A model generated the notes under the pieces. The model did not search any database, had not been told where the DNA came from, and worked only from the letters and a program-made list of their open reading frames with translations. The position numbers were made by a program, and so were the translations under genes. Positions 9,929-21,924 of a stretch of DNA of 64,000 nucleotides are shown piece after piece; positions within the stretch are counted from its first letter, which is position 1; each line of letters opens with the position of its first letter. The stretch is from Hippophae tibetana (Eukaryota; Streptophyta; Magnoliopsida; Rosales; Elaeagnaceae): assembly GCA_037013495.1 (NCBI GenBank), contig CM072806.1:28150001-28214000 (forward strand), read 5' to 3'.

Positions 9929-11817
9929 ATGGATCACTTGAGAAAGGGCTGCTCTACAACCCATGCTTCTTACTTTGATGGGTCAAATTACCCATACTAG
10001 AAGGCTCGTAGAAGAACCTTGCTAGAGTCTATAGATGAAAGCATCTGGAACTTTGTTCTTTATGGTTGGGAACCACTTACGATTACCTATGAGAACATAG
10101 TCACTCCTAAGCCTAGTAATGAATGGACCAATCAGGATAAAATTGTTAGTAACTGGAATCAAGAAGGTATTAATGTTATTTTTAGTGTTGTGTTTACTAA
10201 TGAGTTTTATCGTATTTCATATGTTGAAACTACTAAGCATACTTGGGATGTTTTGAAGGTTACCTATGAAGGTACTTGACAAGTTAAACGAAAAAACCTT
10301 TGCATGCTTAGTACTCAATTTGAGAATATTATGATGAAAGAAGATGAAACTTTATCTAAATATTTTATTAGATTATGTGATATTACTAATACCTTTGTCA
10401 ATCTTGGATAGAAAATTGATGATTTCAGGATGGTTTGAAAAGTTCTCTACTCATTACTATATCACTTCCATGCAAAAGTCATTGCTATTAACTAAAGCAA
10501 GGATGTGAACACCATCAAAATAGAGGAACTTGTTGATTCACTTCTAATCTTTGAGATGATCTTTTGAAAACATCCAAAGAATAAAGGTGTCACTTTCAAA
10601 ATTGCTATAAGTGAAGATAGTGATAATGATGATGAAGAACTGGCACTCTTGACTAGAAGATTGGACAAAATCCTCAACAACAATAATCCTCGCAACAAAA
10701 GACAATCAAGTTGTCAAAATGATCAGAATCTGAGAGAATTCAAATATGTAATTTCTGATGGTAAGAAATCTAAAACCGTAGGACCTCAATGTTTTGAATG
10801 TATGGGTTTTGGTCACTTCGTAGTTGATTGTGTAGATAAGAAGAACCAAACTAGAAGAGCTTTTAATGCTACACTTTCTAACTATGAAAGTGATAAGGAT
10901 AATCCAATTGAATTTGGCACCAACTACTTAGCATTTACTATAACTACTAGTGGAAAATCTACTAAGTTTGACATTGATTCAGATGATAAGAAAAGTGATG
11001 TTGAATTTCTACTCAATAAATTTAATTTCACTAGTATTAATGAAGTGTTCATAGATTATGTAAGATGCATAAAGAAATTAGCTAAACTAAATGACAAACT
11101 TAAATCTATTGACATAAATTCCTTAATTATAGAAAAAGAAAAAAATGAACTGTCTATATATGCTAATGCCTTGAATTAAAGTCTTGTAGATGTTAAACAA
11201 GAAAATAAGATTCTCACATAGGAACTTGAACAATCAAAAGAAACTATGAAGAGATTAATTATTAGAGCTAAAAGGCTAAACAAAAATCTAAATTATGGAA
11301 AATCTGTTGGAGACAATAGAGGATTAGACCATATAGGTGAGAATTCTACGACATCATCTTCAAAAACAATTGATTTGTAAAACCCTCCAACTCACCTTCT
11401 TCACAGGCTACAAATACAATTTAAATAGTAAAGACTACTATGGTAAGGCTTTCTAACACTACTCCTAATGTTACTCATTATACATAAAGAATAGTTGCAT
11501 CTATGATCGAAAAATCTATTAAGTTTATGCATGTCTGTCATCATTATGGTAGAAAAAGTCATATTAAGCCCAAGTGTAGATTTTTGATGAATATTCCTAA
11601 ATCTAATAATAATTTCCATACTTATTATAGTAGGACTCATAACTATCATCCATCTATTCATATTGCATCATATTCTAGGATGAACAAAAATTATGGTAAC
11701 ATGTTCAAAAATCCTTCTAGAAAGCATAAAGTTGTTGGCTCAAAGAGGCAAGTGAAATTCAATATATTTAATTCTAGAACTAATTTTCATCATCCTATCA
11801 TGAATGCTACATCTTAA
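9929..11817 (+). pseudogene. Copia-type gag with two zinc knuckles, broken
   Basis: Translation can be followed from ATG at 9929 (MDHLRKGCSTTHASYFDG). Next come the UBN2-type gag domain (NEWTNQDKIVSNWNQEGINV, then FYRISYVETTKHTWDVLKVTYEGT, to 10279), a linker, a first CCHC knuckle CFECMGFGHFVVDC (about 10790-10831), a coiled-coil stretch, and a second knuckle CHHYGRKSHIKPKC near 11530-11575, ending about 11817. At least one in-frame stop (in the YPY segment near 9998), one at 10277 and later frame changes break it. Copy 2 of the same family (28511-26870) aligns along its length. The protein would form retrotransposon particles. No protease or polymerase is attached. Confidence 0.8.
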
Positions 11818-12405
11818 TTTAGGATGAATGTAAGATCTAAAGGTAAGTCCAAGAATATGCCAATGAAAACTAATGTAGTTATTTCCAACCCAAAGATATA
11901 AAGAAAACAAAATTAGAGAAATTTTGGGTTAGGAATGGTTGTCTCTTTCCAATCATTGGACCATCATTTATTGTTTACCTAGATACTTTTGTTTTAGTGC
12001 TTAGTTGACCTTATGTGAACATCTTTAGTTTGATTATTTGTTTTCATTTTTATTGATGTTTCTTAGTTTAAAAAAAGAGAGGGAAGAAGCATGCTTTAAC
12101 ATTAACATGATCATTACATACTCTACTCATATTTATTTTGATTGGCTACACATTATACAATGGATATTTTGACTTGTGTATTTACATATTTTTCACACCT
12201 GTGATCGATGTTGACATGAACATACTCACTAGACACATAATTATGTCATGCTAGAAGTTTACCATTACTTATGAGAGATTTTAGGGCATGAGATAACCTT
12301 GACTATGAAAATTATGGTTGAACTTTGTCTTTCATTGTATAAAATGCTGCTATAAGAGAGACACCTAGTTTTGAGAGGGCTACCTACTATGATGTGTAAA
12401 ACCTA
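11818..12405 (+). other. Post-gag non-coding region of copy 1
   Basis: No readable protein domain. It is similar to the reverse complement of about 26580-26080 in copy 2, so it belongs to the element, not to the host. Confidence 0.55.
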
Positions 12406-12420
12406 CAATAGTGAGAAAAA

Positions 12421-12492
12421 TTGCAATTGCTTTTCCATACACACTCCCTAACAAACTTGCAATTGCTTTTCCATACACACTCACTAACAAAA
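12421..12492. repeat. 36-bp tandem duplication in copia RNase H remnant
   Basis: Two near-identical 36-bp units start at 12421 and 12457 (TTGCAATTGCTTTTCCATAC core). Read on the minus strand they repeat ECVWKSNC in frame. Confidence 0.85.
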
Positions 12493-13499
12493 TGCACATT
12501 TAGCTCAACATGTTTTATTTTTGAATGTAAAATAGGGTTAGCTGCCAAACTAATAGCACCAAGGTTATCATACCATAAAATTGGTGCAGATTTGATTAAA
12601 ATGTGAAGCTTATTGAGCAATACTTTTACTTAACAAACTTCAGAGGCTGCATTGGCTAAAGAACAATATTAAGTCTCTATGCTTGATCTTAAGACTGATG
12701 TTTGCTTGCAAGAGAACCAGCCAACAATGTCAACACCTAGAAAACAAAAATACTATAAATACACCTTCAATTATCCATATCTACCTCCAATCAGTATCTG
12801 CAAATCCTTACACTACCAGTTGGCTACAAGCCATAAGCACTAGACCATGCATGAGAGTGCCACGTAAATAACGTAGAACCCTTTTTTTTATATAGAAAAC
12901 CAATGACTAACCTTTGATGTAGGCATAAACTAATAGCACTTATTAAAACCAAAGGATAAATCATGCCTAGTAAGAGAAATGTATTGTAAAGCTCCCACAA
13001 TACTCTTATACAATCTAGGATTATCAAATGCAACATCACTTGAGGCATTAAGAGAAACATTAGACACCATAGGTGTTGAACTTGACTTGAAACCTTCCAT
13101 TTTTGCTTTGACAAGAATGTTCTTGATATACTTGCTTTAAGCAACCAATAAATCTCTATTTTCCAAATGATGAACCTCAATTCCTATAAAATAACTAAGT
13201 TGTCCCAAATATTTTAAGGACAATTGAGTACTGAGTCTTAATCAAACCCTAAACCTCTAATTCAATACTATCAGTGACAACATCCACATACGTAAGAAGA
13301 AATATTATAGAACTAAAATGGTTTTAAAAAATGGAAGAATCTGCCCTTGTGTTTTGAAATCCTAGACAAATAAGAAAGCTTATAAAAGTGTCAAACCATG
13401 CCCTTGGAGCCTGTTTAAGACCATAAATGATTTTGTTTAACTTGCAAACATATTGTGGGAACACTAAATCCTCGAATCCTTGAGATTTTTGCATATACA

Positions 13500-15045
13500 T
13501 GATCAACCCATGAATTGTATTCAATGACTACGCAAGTATACGTACCACAATAAGTAATATAATGATAAGAAACGATCATTCTCATGAAGATTATGTTATT
13601 AGAAATCAATTTTTTATGTTTTTATATTTTAAGAAAGTAAAATTAAAATAACTACAAATAAATAACAATAATTAATTAAATCAAATTTGGAAATTAAGAA
13701 GATATATGAGAAAATATCTAGGAATACTTACTCCTCCAATTTTCTAAACATGTGAATCACTAAAACCCCCCAATATAATTATCAATTAATAACATGATCA
13801 ATTGAATCTAACATAGCTAGCCTATATTCCTCTCTCAAGTAAAATACACACCATTTAGTAATTAACTTAATCCCAATCTCATGCAAATTAAATTGCATAC
13901 AACCCATTAAGTTCATCAATTATGAATCACATACATAAGAATCATATATCTCTACCTAGAAACTATGAATGTTATTTAATCAAGACAAATAATTAAATAA
14001 TTCTTACAAATATATTTAATTACCTCTATAGATCAATTGTTGGCTAAACAATTAATAGTATAAAACTCATATTAAATAATATAATTAAATTAAAATCATA
14101 ATTGAGGTAAAATATTAGATTATCATTGTAGAAAATTGGATTCATAATACCCCTAGATTAATAAATTGAGATGACATAATTTAGTTCATAAAGAAAGACA
14201 TAAAAATTGATAAAAAAAAGGAGAGGAAAAAGAAATACAATCAATCTCTTGAATTATAACACCAATCTCCTCTTGAATCTCTACCAAAATTGTATCTTCT
14301 TTTGAATTTTTCTGTGTCTTTCTCTATTCTTGGCTCCAAAAACTGATAAAAGTTATGTTAATTTTGGCTTCTTAGGGTTTATGAAGAAAATAGGGGGTTA
14401 AATATAGCTCAGGTGGAATTTGGACCGTCAGATTAGCTTCAGATCAGCTTCAGATCAAGGGCTGAGATGAAAAAGAGGAAAATTAATAACTCTAACCAAT
14501 AAGAATGCGACATATGGAACACGATATTCACTAGATGAATCAACAAACGACGTGTGACATGAGAGACTCATCTCGGTCAAACCATGCTGAGTCACCAAAA
14601 CATGGTAGGACATGGTTCATGGTTATGTACTACATGGTGCCCAGGTGGGATGAATGGATGAATAAGGTGGTGACGCATGGCAAGAGCATTGAAAAAGCGA
14701 TGAACATGTAATGAACACGATGTTGACCAATGGCGAGGCATTGTGTCATTCTATACAAATGGATTTGCGTGATTCTCCTAGTCCAATTATGTGTCATCCA
14801 TGTGGCTTGCTCGTCAGGTCCCATTCTTGTGGCAAATTTTGATTAGTCTTACATTAAAAATTTATAAATAATCCATAAAAATTCAAAGCAAATCCCAAAA
14901 AATTCCAAAAATTATATTTTCACCTCTTTTCACTGGATAGTTTATATTTGAACATTTTTAACCCCAAAAATACTACTTATTAGATAAAATAAGCAAATAT
15001 TAAGTAAAAAAATACACTAATGACTCTACTTTCATAGTATCATCA
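13500..15045 (-). mobile_element. Solo LTR with ATACA target duplication inside copia RT
   Basis: This 1546-bp LTR begins TGATCAACCC and ends GTATCATCA on the plus strand. It is flanked by ATACA at 13495-13499 and 15046-15050. The copia reading frame is EEVY before it and MQKSQGF after, so it interrupts an LHEEVYMQ-like RT motif. Similarity to 9120-9676, whose PBS lies to its left, gives minus orientation and gypsy affiliation. The 14400-14820 part is the less AT-rich U3-like segment. Confidence 0.9.
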
Positions 15046-17100
15046 ATACACTTCCTCATGTAACTGTCCATTAAAAAAGGTATTGTTTATATCTAGACAA
15101 TGCAATTTCCACTAGAAATAAAATGCAAGAGTTAAAAAAATTCTCACAATCACTTGTTTAACAACTAGACTAAAAGTTTCTAAAAAATCAAAACTAGATG
15201 TATGCTTGAATCCTTGTGCTACAACTCGATATTTTCTTTTATCTAGCTTAACAACTTTTTTACTTTGAAAATACACTTGGTACATATAAATTTCTTATCT
15301 TTTGGAGCTGGAACTAACATGTAAGTGTCATTTTTAACCGATGCATCAAATTATACCTACATTGAGGCCTTACATTCCAAAGTACACAAATTATGTTTCA
15401 AAAATGATGGTTCAAGTAGATTGAAATCAAGTAAAATGGAGACAAAAACCTTTAGTTGAAAAATGCCCATTTTGGAGCTAGTATACATAGAATGAGTGTT
15501 GTTAGGAACAACAACTCGTGACTCTAAAAGAGGAAGAGAAATAGACTCAACATAGTGATCTGTGACAATAGGAACAACACTATTAGGAAACCAATATAGG
15601 TAAAGACAACTGTGAAGAACTCATACAGTTTGACTATAAAGAGGGCATAAACTAAGCTGATTTTGACACATGCTTAGTACTAAAATCAGGTGACAAAGAC
15701 ATAACAATTGACTAAAGAAATAAGACAAAGAAGCATTAGTCGGTACACTAGTTGATGATGACTTAATAAGAACAAGTATGATAGTATTTACAAGTTTTGA
15801 ACCTGTCACAAAGGATGAAAGAACTAAAGAATTAGCAAAAGAAAATTTAAACTCATCAAAAACCACATCCATGCTGATATACATTCCAAAAAAGTGTAAG
15901 GAAGTGATCAAGCCTCTAGCTTATTAGCTGCATAAAGTCTTAAACCAGGAAATGATAGTTTGGTTTTTGAAAAAAATAACTTTTCCAGAGGACTGGTATC
16001 ACTAAGAATAGGAATGGGTAATTTTTTTATGATAGAAATACTTGAGAAGAAAGCTTCATCCCAAAATTGCACAGGCATGGAAGCATGAGAGATTATAGAC
16101 GTTTCTAGCATCATAATGGTCCTATGTTTTCTTTCAGCTAAACCATTCTATATATGAGAATAAGGACAAGACTTGGTGTTTGAAACCATATTGAGCAAGA
16201 ATAGATATCAAACCTTGATATTCACCAGCCTAATATAATTGCAAAACCTTAATTTTGTGATTAGTTTATAATTCAGGTTGTGCTTTAAACTAAATAAAAG
16301 TTTGAGTTGCTCCAGATTTAGTTTTTAAAAAATAAATCCAAATATATTGAGTATACTCATTAATAAAATGAATATAATAATGAAAATCATTCATAGATTC
16401 AGAATGCACTACCTCTAAAGGACTAGATGCTTGAGAATAAGATAAAGAAAAAGGTAAGGTGTGACTTTCCCATTTGATACAAAACACAAATAGCTTTTAA
16501 ATTGATTGAATCATTACAATATGGAATATAAGTTTTTGTAAGGATTGAAGCATGGCCTAGACAACAATGCATACAGAAATGTTAGTATACTAACTTACAA
16601 AAGAAATTTTATTCAAAGGAACTTTAACCAAAATCAAAACTAAAAGGAATAGAAGAAGAAACAATAGACTGTAACTTTTGAAGTTTGAGATTAAACATGT
16701 AAAGACCTTGATAAACTTTTCTTTCAAGAAGCACCTCCTTACTAACCAAATCCTTCACATAACTTGAATAAGGATAAAGCTCAAAGAATACACATTTATC
16801 TTGAGAAAATGTAGAAAAGCTTAATAGATTTTTAGCTATTTGTGGAATATGTAAAATATTTTTAAGAATAAGACTTTTCTTATGTAAAATTCAATTTCAA
16901 AATAATTAAAACCAACATTAGTGATAGTTAGACCCTTACTACTTCCAACAAGCAATTGATCATTACTTGTGTAATTCTCTGAGATAGCTGGATTAGCTGG
17001 ATTAGAAGTCACATGGTGACTAGCTCCTAAATCTAGATACCGCACAGGTTCAGGAGACATATCCCAAGGTAACTGAATAATTCTTATTTATTGTATATTT

Positions 17101-17589
17101 TTTAGAGCATTTGTACAATGATACTTGTTTACATTCTACCTTTCATACTACAACTAATTTGTACAACACATTTAGTAAATTATACTACATTAATGAGACT
17201 TGCTTTACACACTTGTAACTAAATTACAGCTATACAAATTGTATTTAACATGCTACAATGAAGGCTATTGATCATAGTGTAGATGTGCACTATAAGTACA
17301 CCATAACAACTATACTTTTACTACACTAGCACACCACATAACCCTTCGTGCCTTTGCATTTGTTATTCTACAATTCCAATGCACACCATATAAGCTTTCA
17401 TTGCATTCCTTCTATGTACATGCACCATGCCAACCTTGCATTATAATACTCGATCCCCATGCATTATACTAGATTTTACAAACACTTTTGCAATATAAAT
17501 TATTTCACATATATGCTAGAACTAGCATTTGGTATATTTTACATCTATACTAATTAGGATGACAATTTAACTACATAAAAAAAATCTAT
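17101..17589. other. Unassigned AT-rich spacer
   Basis: No protein domain, LTR end or RNA gene is readable. Many short CATGCAT/TGCACA-like words occur, but no clear repeat unit. Confidence 0.5.
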
Positions 17590-17710
17590 TTCTCTTAACT
17601 TATTGTCTCATAACAACCTAGGTGGCAATCATTTATTGGTCAAGAAAAGTAGGTCCAGCTATCTTTCTAATAAATGATATGTGTTGTTGTGAGACACTAA
17701 GTTAATATAA
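17590..17710. mobile_element. Short hairpin MITE
   Basis: Imperfect terminal inverted repeats, TTAACTTATTGTCTCATAAC at 17595-17614 against its complement at about 17685-17705, enclose a short core. The pairing extends about 45 bp with mismatches. No coding sequence. The superfamily is uncertain and I could not fix a target duplication. Confidence 0.6.
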
Positions 17711-17999
17711 ATAAAAGTGATTTTAACTATAATATAATATTATTAATTATGTATAATTTGGAACAATTAACAATTAATATTTATGTGCTATGAGTTATTT
17801 TCTTAGTTGAGAATGAAAAGCTTTCTAATTTACTCAACTTGGCACACCTTATCAATAAATTTTATCAAATAAATTTGTAACTTTCTCAATACTCTCAATA
17901 TCTAAATCCCAATCCAATATAAAATGCTTGCAACATATTTGACACATTGTGTTGGATAAGTTAAGTATAATTGATTGGACTGAATTGTATTATAATTAA
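17711..17999. other. AT-rich spacer without a recognised feature
   Basis: No gene or repeat is recognised before the copia text begins near 18000. Confidence 0.5.
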
Positions 18000-19212
18000 T
18001 CTGCATAATCTTACTTCTGTGAACAACCTATGTAATGAAAACAATGTCGTTATTGAATTTCATCCTACTAGGTTTTTTGTGAAGAACATCAATACTTGCT
18101 AGCTCAAGAAGTAGCTAAGGGTGGTATACACAAGATAAAAGGTTGGGTATCATCACCATGCACATATATATCCACATTTTCTACCATTAATAAGACTTCT
18201 AGTATTGTTTTTGTTTTTTCTACATTATCAAGAATTTTATGTTTATGGTTGATGAATATTCTTGATATATATGGATATTTTTCCTTAATACTAAAAATGA
18301 AGTACATGGTCTGTTTAAAAAATTTATGGCTATGGTGGATAAAAACTTTCCACACAAGGTGAAGGCAGTGCAGTCAAATGATTGTGGAGGAGTTTCAGTT
18401 TTTGACTTCTCAAATGAGGAATAAGGGTCTTATTCATAGAAATTCTTGCCTAGTGGTCTTTGAATAAAATAGTGTAGTAGGAAAGGGATGGCTTTGTTGC
18501 TACAGAGTAGTTTGAACCTAAAGTACTATTATATGCATTTACGATTGTTGTTTATGTGCTAAACAGATCACCAATAAATATTTTGCATGACAAGAACCCT
18601 TTTGAGGTTTTGTACCACAAGCAATATGATTATGATTTTCTGATATCATTTGGCTCTCTATGTTATCCTTGCATCCTTTTAATCAACATATACTCGAACC
18701 ATGCTTAGTGATTTTTGTGTTCTTGGGGTATGCTACCCAATAGTATGGTTATCTATGTTGGGATAAAGCTAGTGGTAAATTTATTACTAATAGGCATATG
18801 AGGTTTGATGAACACATTTTTCCCTATCTATTTGGTTTAGATGTGTCTATAGCCATAAAATAAGAAGTTAAGAACTTTTATTCACTACTTTTTCCACCTT
18901 CTATTCTAAGGCCTTCAAAAAACACTCACATTCCATAGTCCCCTAATGTATTATCATCTTTACACACTAGACCTAGTTCTCAGTCATCTCTCAGTATGCC
19001 TCACGCTTTACATGATTTGTCACCTATTCCTACACCCAATGAGTTGTATTCTTCTTCTTCTCATTCACTAGCATCTTTAGCTGAAGTGCCTAAGCTCTCA
19101 AGTGAACTATTTCTATAGTTGCTACCTTTATCTTCTATTCCTCTTCTCAACGATTTAGTTTCAATTCCTTCAAATTTTATTCATCCAAGGGCAAACACAT
19201 TCTAGAACTGGT
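18000..19212 (+). pseudogene. Plus-strand copia pol remnant, part 1: pre-integrase and integrase
   Basis: From about 18000 the text NVVIEFHPT, FFVKNINT and EVAKGGIHKIKG marks the pre-integrase region. The integrase core follows: VDEYS then YIWIFFLNTKNEVHGLFKKF at about 18250-18340 and VKAVQSNDCGGVSVF at about 18370. The C-terminal region has FVFLGYATQ, GYLCWDKASGKFITNRHMRF and DEHIFPYLFG near 18710-18840, then a serine/proline-rich hinge to 19212. Stops and frameshifts are present. The frame is interrupted at the CTGGT duplication by a solo LTR and resumes at 20605. Confidence 0.8.
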
Positions 19213-20604
19213 TGATAAGAGTCAAATTATTGCATTTTTGTTATGATTTAAATGTTGATATTTGTGTGAAAATTGCGTTTATTTTATTATTTAATCCACA
19301 AATGTCATTTCACGGGTATTTCGTGTTTAAAGTGCAATTTCAGGTAAAATCATGATTTTGGAGAAGTTTGGGACAAAGTTCAATGATTGGGATTGAGTGA
19401 AAATAAAAAGAAAACAAAGTTTAAAAATTTAGAACTCCCGCCGACGGCTAGATTAATCTCGCCGCCGGTGAAAATCCTACAGAAAGCTGGGCGAAAATCT
19501 TCCTGAGAGCACAAATTTTGGCAAATTCATCTCGCTGCCGGCCAAATGCATCTAGCCGCCGGCCACATTAATTTGGCCGCCGACCAAAATCGGAAAACCA
19601 AAAAAATTATTTTCTAGAAATGTCGCCGTCAACGAGTTTCGTCCGAAAACACATTTTTTTTCTTGTTTTGTTCCAAAATTACCCCCAAAACCCTAGATCT
19701 ATATATACAATATGATGGAGAAAGGGGACACGGTAGAAAGAGGAGTTCAAAGACATTTTTGGAGGAGAAAAGGCAATTTTGGAGAGAAAGTTTGGAGAAG
19801 CTTTAAGGATCATAACCATTGTTGCTACCTAGTCTTCATCTTCAAGAGTTCTTCATCTCTTCTCCTTAGCCTTCATATTCTGCATTTTATTAAGATTTTT
19901 TATTCATGGATTCAATTGAGATAATGGTTGTTCTTATTTCCTTTATGAACTAATTCGTTTTTGCTAAGGCTATGATGTAGTTAAATCAAGGAAATCTGAT
20001 TTCTTTTGTTATTGTTATATGAATTCATTTTTTTCAAGTTGAGTATTTATTTCCATGCTTAATGCTTTTAAATTTCTGATCAAGATTTAGATGATTTGTT
20101 GCATTATATTGAGACCGAGAGGAGATGTGTAATGAATGCTTCTTGTGATAAATACTGTATGTTGAATGTGAGTTTGACACCTAATGCATGATGTATGTGG
20201 TTATTCTAGAAATTCCATAAATCGTAATGTGCTTATTTGTGATTAAATCTTCATAGAAATATAGTTGGTTTTCATAGATAAGTAATTATAATATAACTTG
20301 AGAGAGAGTATTAGATAAGTTTGGGTTTTTCAACCATCACTTTTAGCTTTGATTCTCATATAACATGACTTAAAATCGGATTGAATTGATTTAGCGAAAT
20401 CAAATGCCTTAGCATTTTTAATCATTTGTGAACAACATTAAATTTTGTTATTTGCATTTAGTTTTATGTTAATTTGCTTTTAAAACAATTTCAACAATTC
20501 GATTTTCAAATAAAATTAGGGTTAGTCAATTTCGGTACTTAGTAACACCATTCCTTGTGAGTTCGATATCCGTACTTTTTGTACACTTGCGAAAATAAGC
20601 ATCA
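19213..20604 (+). mobile_element. Solo LTR with CTGGT target duplication inside plus-strand copia
   Basis: This 1392-bp LTR starts TGATAAGAG and ends AAGCATCA, flanked by CTGGT at 19208-19212 and 20605-20609. A TATA-type run (TATATATA, 19701-19708) lies downstream of a CpG-rich array (19438-19630). The end, with GTACACTTGCGAAAATAAGC, resembles gypsy LTR ends seen elsewhere in the window. The small ORF at 19712-19924 lies in the leader, and I do not regard it as a gene. Confidence 0.9.
19438..19630 (+). promoter_or_regulatory. GCC-box-like CpG array upstream of LTR TATA
   Basis: Five or six copies of a GCCGCCGG-like core occur (near 19438, 19460, 19533, 19554, 19576 and 19623). One contains the exact ethylene-response GCC box AGCCGCC (19554-19560). 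TATATATA follows at 19701-19708. Confidence 0.55.
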
Positions 20605-20870
20605 CTGGTTCTCAAGCCAAAAGTTTTCACAGTCACATCCTCAGTTACTTTTCTACATCATCCTAGCTGTTATGTAGAATCTAAGGTGTACTCAAGTGGG
20701 AGGAAGCTATGAAAAAAGGAATTTTTGGCATTGATAGCAAACAACACATAGGAACTAGTGACTTTTCCAGATAATGTTGATCCCATTGGTAACAAATAGG
20801 TGTATGAAACCAAAGTAAAGAGTGATTGTTTGCTTGAAAAATATAAAGAACATAATGGCCAAAGGGTATG
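20605..20870 (+). pseudogene. Plus-strand copia pol remnant, part 2: start of reverse transcriptase
   Basis: Readable text is EFLALIANNT, ELVTFPDNVDPIGNK, VYETKVKSDCLLEKYKEHNG. This is the N-terminal end of a copia reverse transcriptase. It stops abruptly at about 20870, where LTR sequence begins. About 150 residues of RT are missing before the text resumes at 30000, so the left junction of the LTR insertion has suffered a deletion. Confidence 0.75.
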
Positions 20871-21924
20871 ACATTTATGAGATTTATTAGTTAGTTAACT
20901 ATGTTTGTTCAAAATTAATTAGGTTATTAAAGATATAAATTAAGGTTATTGATTTTTCCCTTTTTGTATGAAAATATTCTTAAGTAGTGATCAAATTATT
21001 TGTTAATAAAATTAATTAATATCCATAGACGGGAATCGCCAACTAATTAAATGAAATTATTTTTTGTTTCTAAGGAAATAACAAACCATCTACATCACTA
21101 CTTTAGGTGGAGCACTTAATTTAAATTCTTATTCAAGGTATTAAAAGTAAATCCTAAAGCTTAGGTTTCAAATTTTAAATCTATAACAAAAAATATGTCA
21201 ATCAACATATTTTCATTAATAAACTTTGTAGAAATATTTAATGAAATATAAAATTAATTTATTTTATAAAAAAACATGATAACTAATATCCCATAATAAT
21301 ATTTTGTCAAACATGCTTAAATTTATTGAGTGATAAACAAGTTAAAAATAGCATTCAAAAAAGAAACATAAAAATTGGATATGTAAATAATAGAACATAG
21401 TTAAAATTAATACATTAATGTATTCTTTGGTTTATATAACTATTGTAATAATATGTGATATGAAAAAATCACCAAAAAGATCTGCCTATATTGTTTATTG
21501 AATTAAAAGTATTATAGAAAAACTAAGAAAAATAAAACTATACAGCTACTACAAATTTCTATCTAAACATTTTCCTATATGATTCTATTATCTTATGCAT
21601 TTGTAAATAGAAAACACGAGTAAATTTATAGCTAAAATTTGGCGAGAAAATGGATTGTGAAGAATTAATCATCGTGCTCTATGGCCCATGATACATTTTG
21701 GTTCATCATGTTCTAAACCGAAAGAATCGTGCTACGACACAACATTTCTCCATCGTGGCATAACTCAAGCTACTTGAATTTCATGTTTAATAGAGTGGAG
21801 TGTGCCACGACTCACAATACTTCATGTTGTGGCTAGTATTTCTTTAGTTCACTTTCTTATTTCACCCTTTACAAATTGGTTGGATTACATATATGCTTTA
21901 CTCGTATTATTATTTTAATCTTCT
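20871..21924 (-). mobile_element. Gypsy-type LTR, left piece, split by the two-LTR element
   Basis: Similar to the middle of the solo LTR at 6392-8316 (shared GGTTATTAAAGATATRAATT and the following CCCTTTTTTGTATGAA block). The right piece is 29783-29995. Its own 3' end has been lost at about 20870 together with copia RT sequence. Confidence 0.7.
21920..21924. repeat. Target duplication, left copy (CTTCT)
   Basis: CTTCT here pairs with CTTTT at 29778-29782, with one mismatch. The two flank the element at 21925-29777. Confidence 0.6.

Larger units (their letters stand above)
9677..12405 (+). mobile_element. Gag-only non-autonomous copia-type element, copy 1, truncated at both ends
   Basis: Copy 1 matches the two-LTR element at 21925-29777 (reverse complement) from the last 200 bp of its LTR, through the PBS and gag, into the region downstream of gag. 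Matching blocks include GGATGTCCTAGGTTGTTTCC near 9730, GGACCTTRTTATGGATCA near 9920 and GGGCWTGAGATAA near 12290. No reverse transcriptase or integrase lies between gag and the right break at about 12405, where antisense copia RNase H sequence begins. Confidence 0.75.
12406..17100 (-). pseudogene. Ty1/copia pol remnant (protease, integrase, RT, RNase H), split by a solo LTR
   Basis: Read from 17060 downwards: a protease active-site region YLDLGASHHVTSNP (17040-17000; the usual DSG triad has become DLG), a pre-integrase text, integrase core at 16487-16290 (CIKWESHTLPFSLS, then HYYIHFINEYTQYIWIYFLK), integrase C-terminal text at 16114-15908 (HASMPVQFWDEAFFSS), RT N-terminal half at about 15350-15051, a solo LTR at 13500-15045, then RT resuming at 13494 (QKSQGFEDLVFPQYVCKLNK, IYGLKQAPRAWFD) with the catalytic YVDD degraded to YVDVV near 13285. 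RNase H ends at about 12510 (SAPILWYDNLGAISLAANP). Frameshifts and stops are many. The gag and both LTRs are missing. Confidence 0.85.

Noticed and set aside
19712..19924. 70-codon plus-strand ORF
   Set aside because: It lies in the leader part of a solo LTR just after its TATA box, with no similarity that I recognise.
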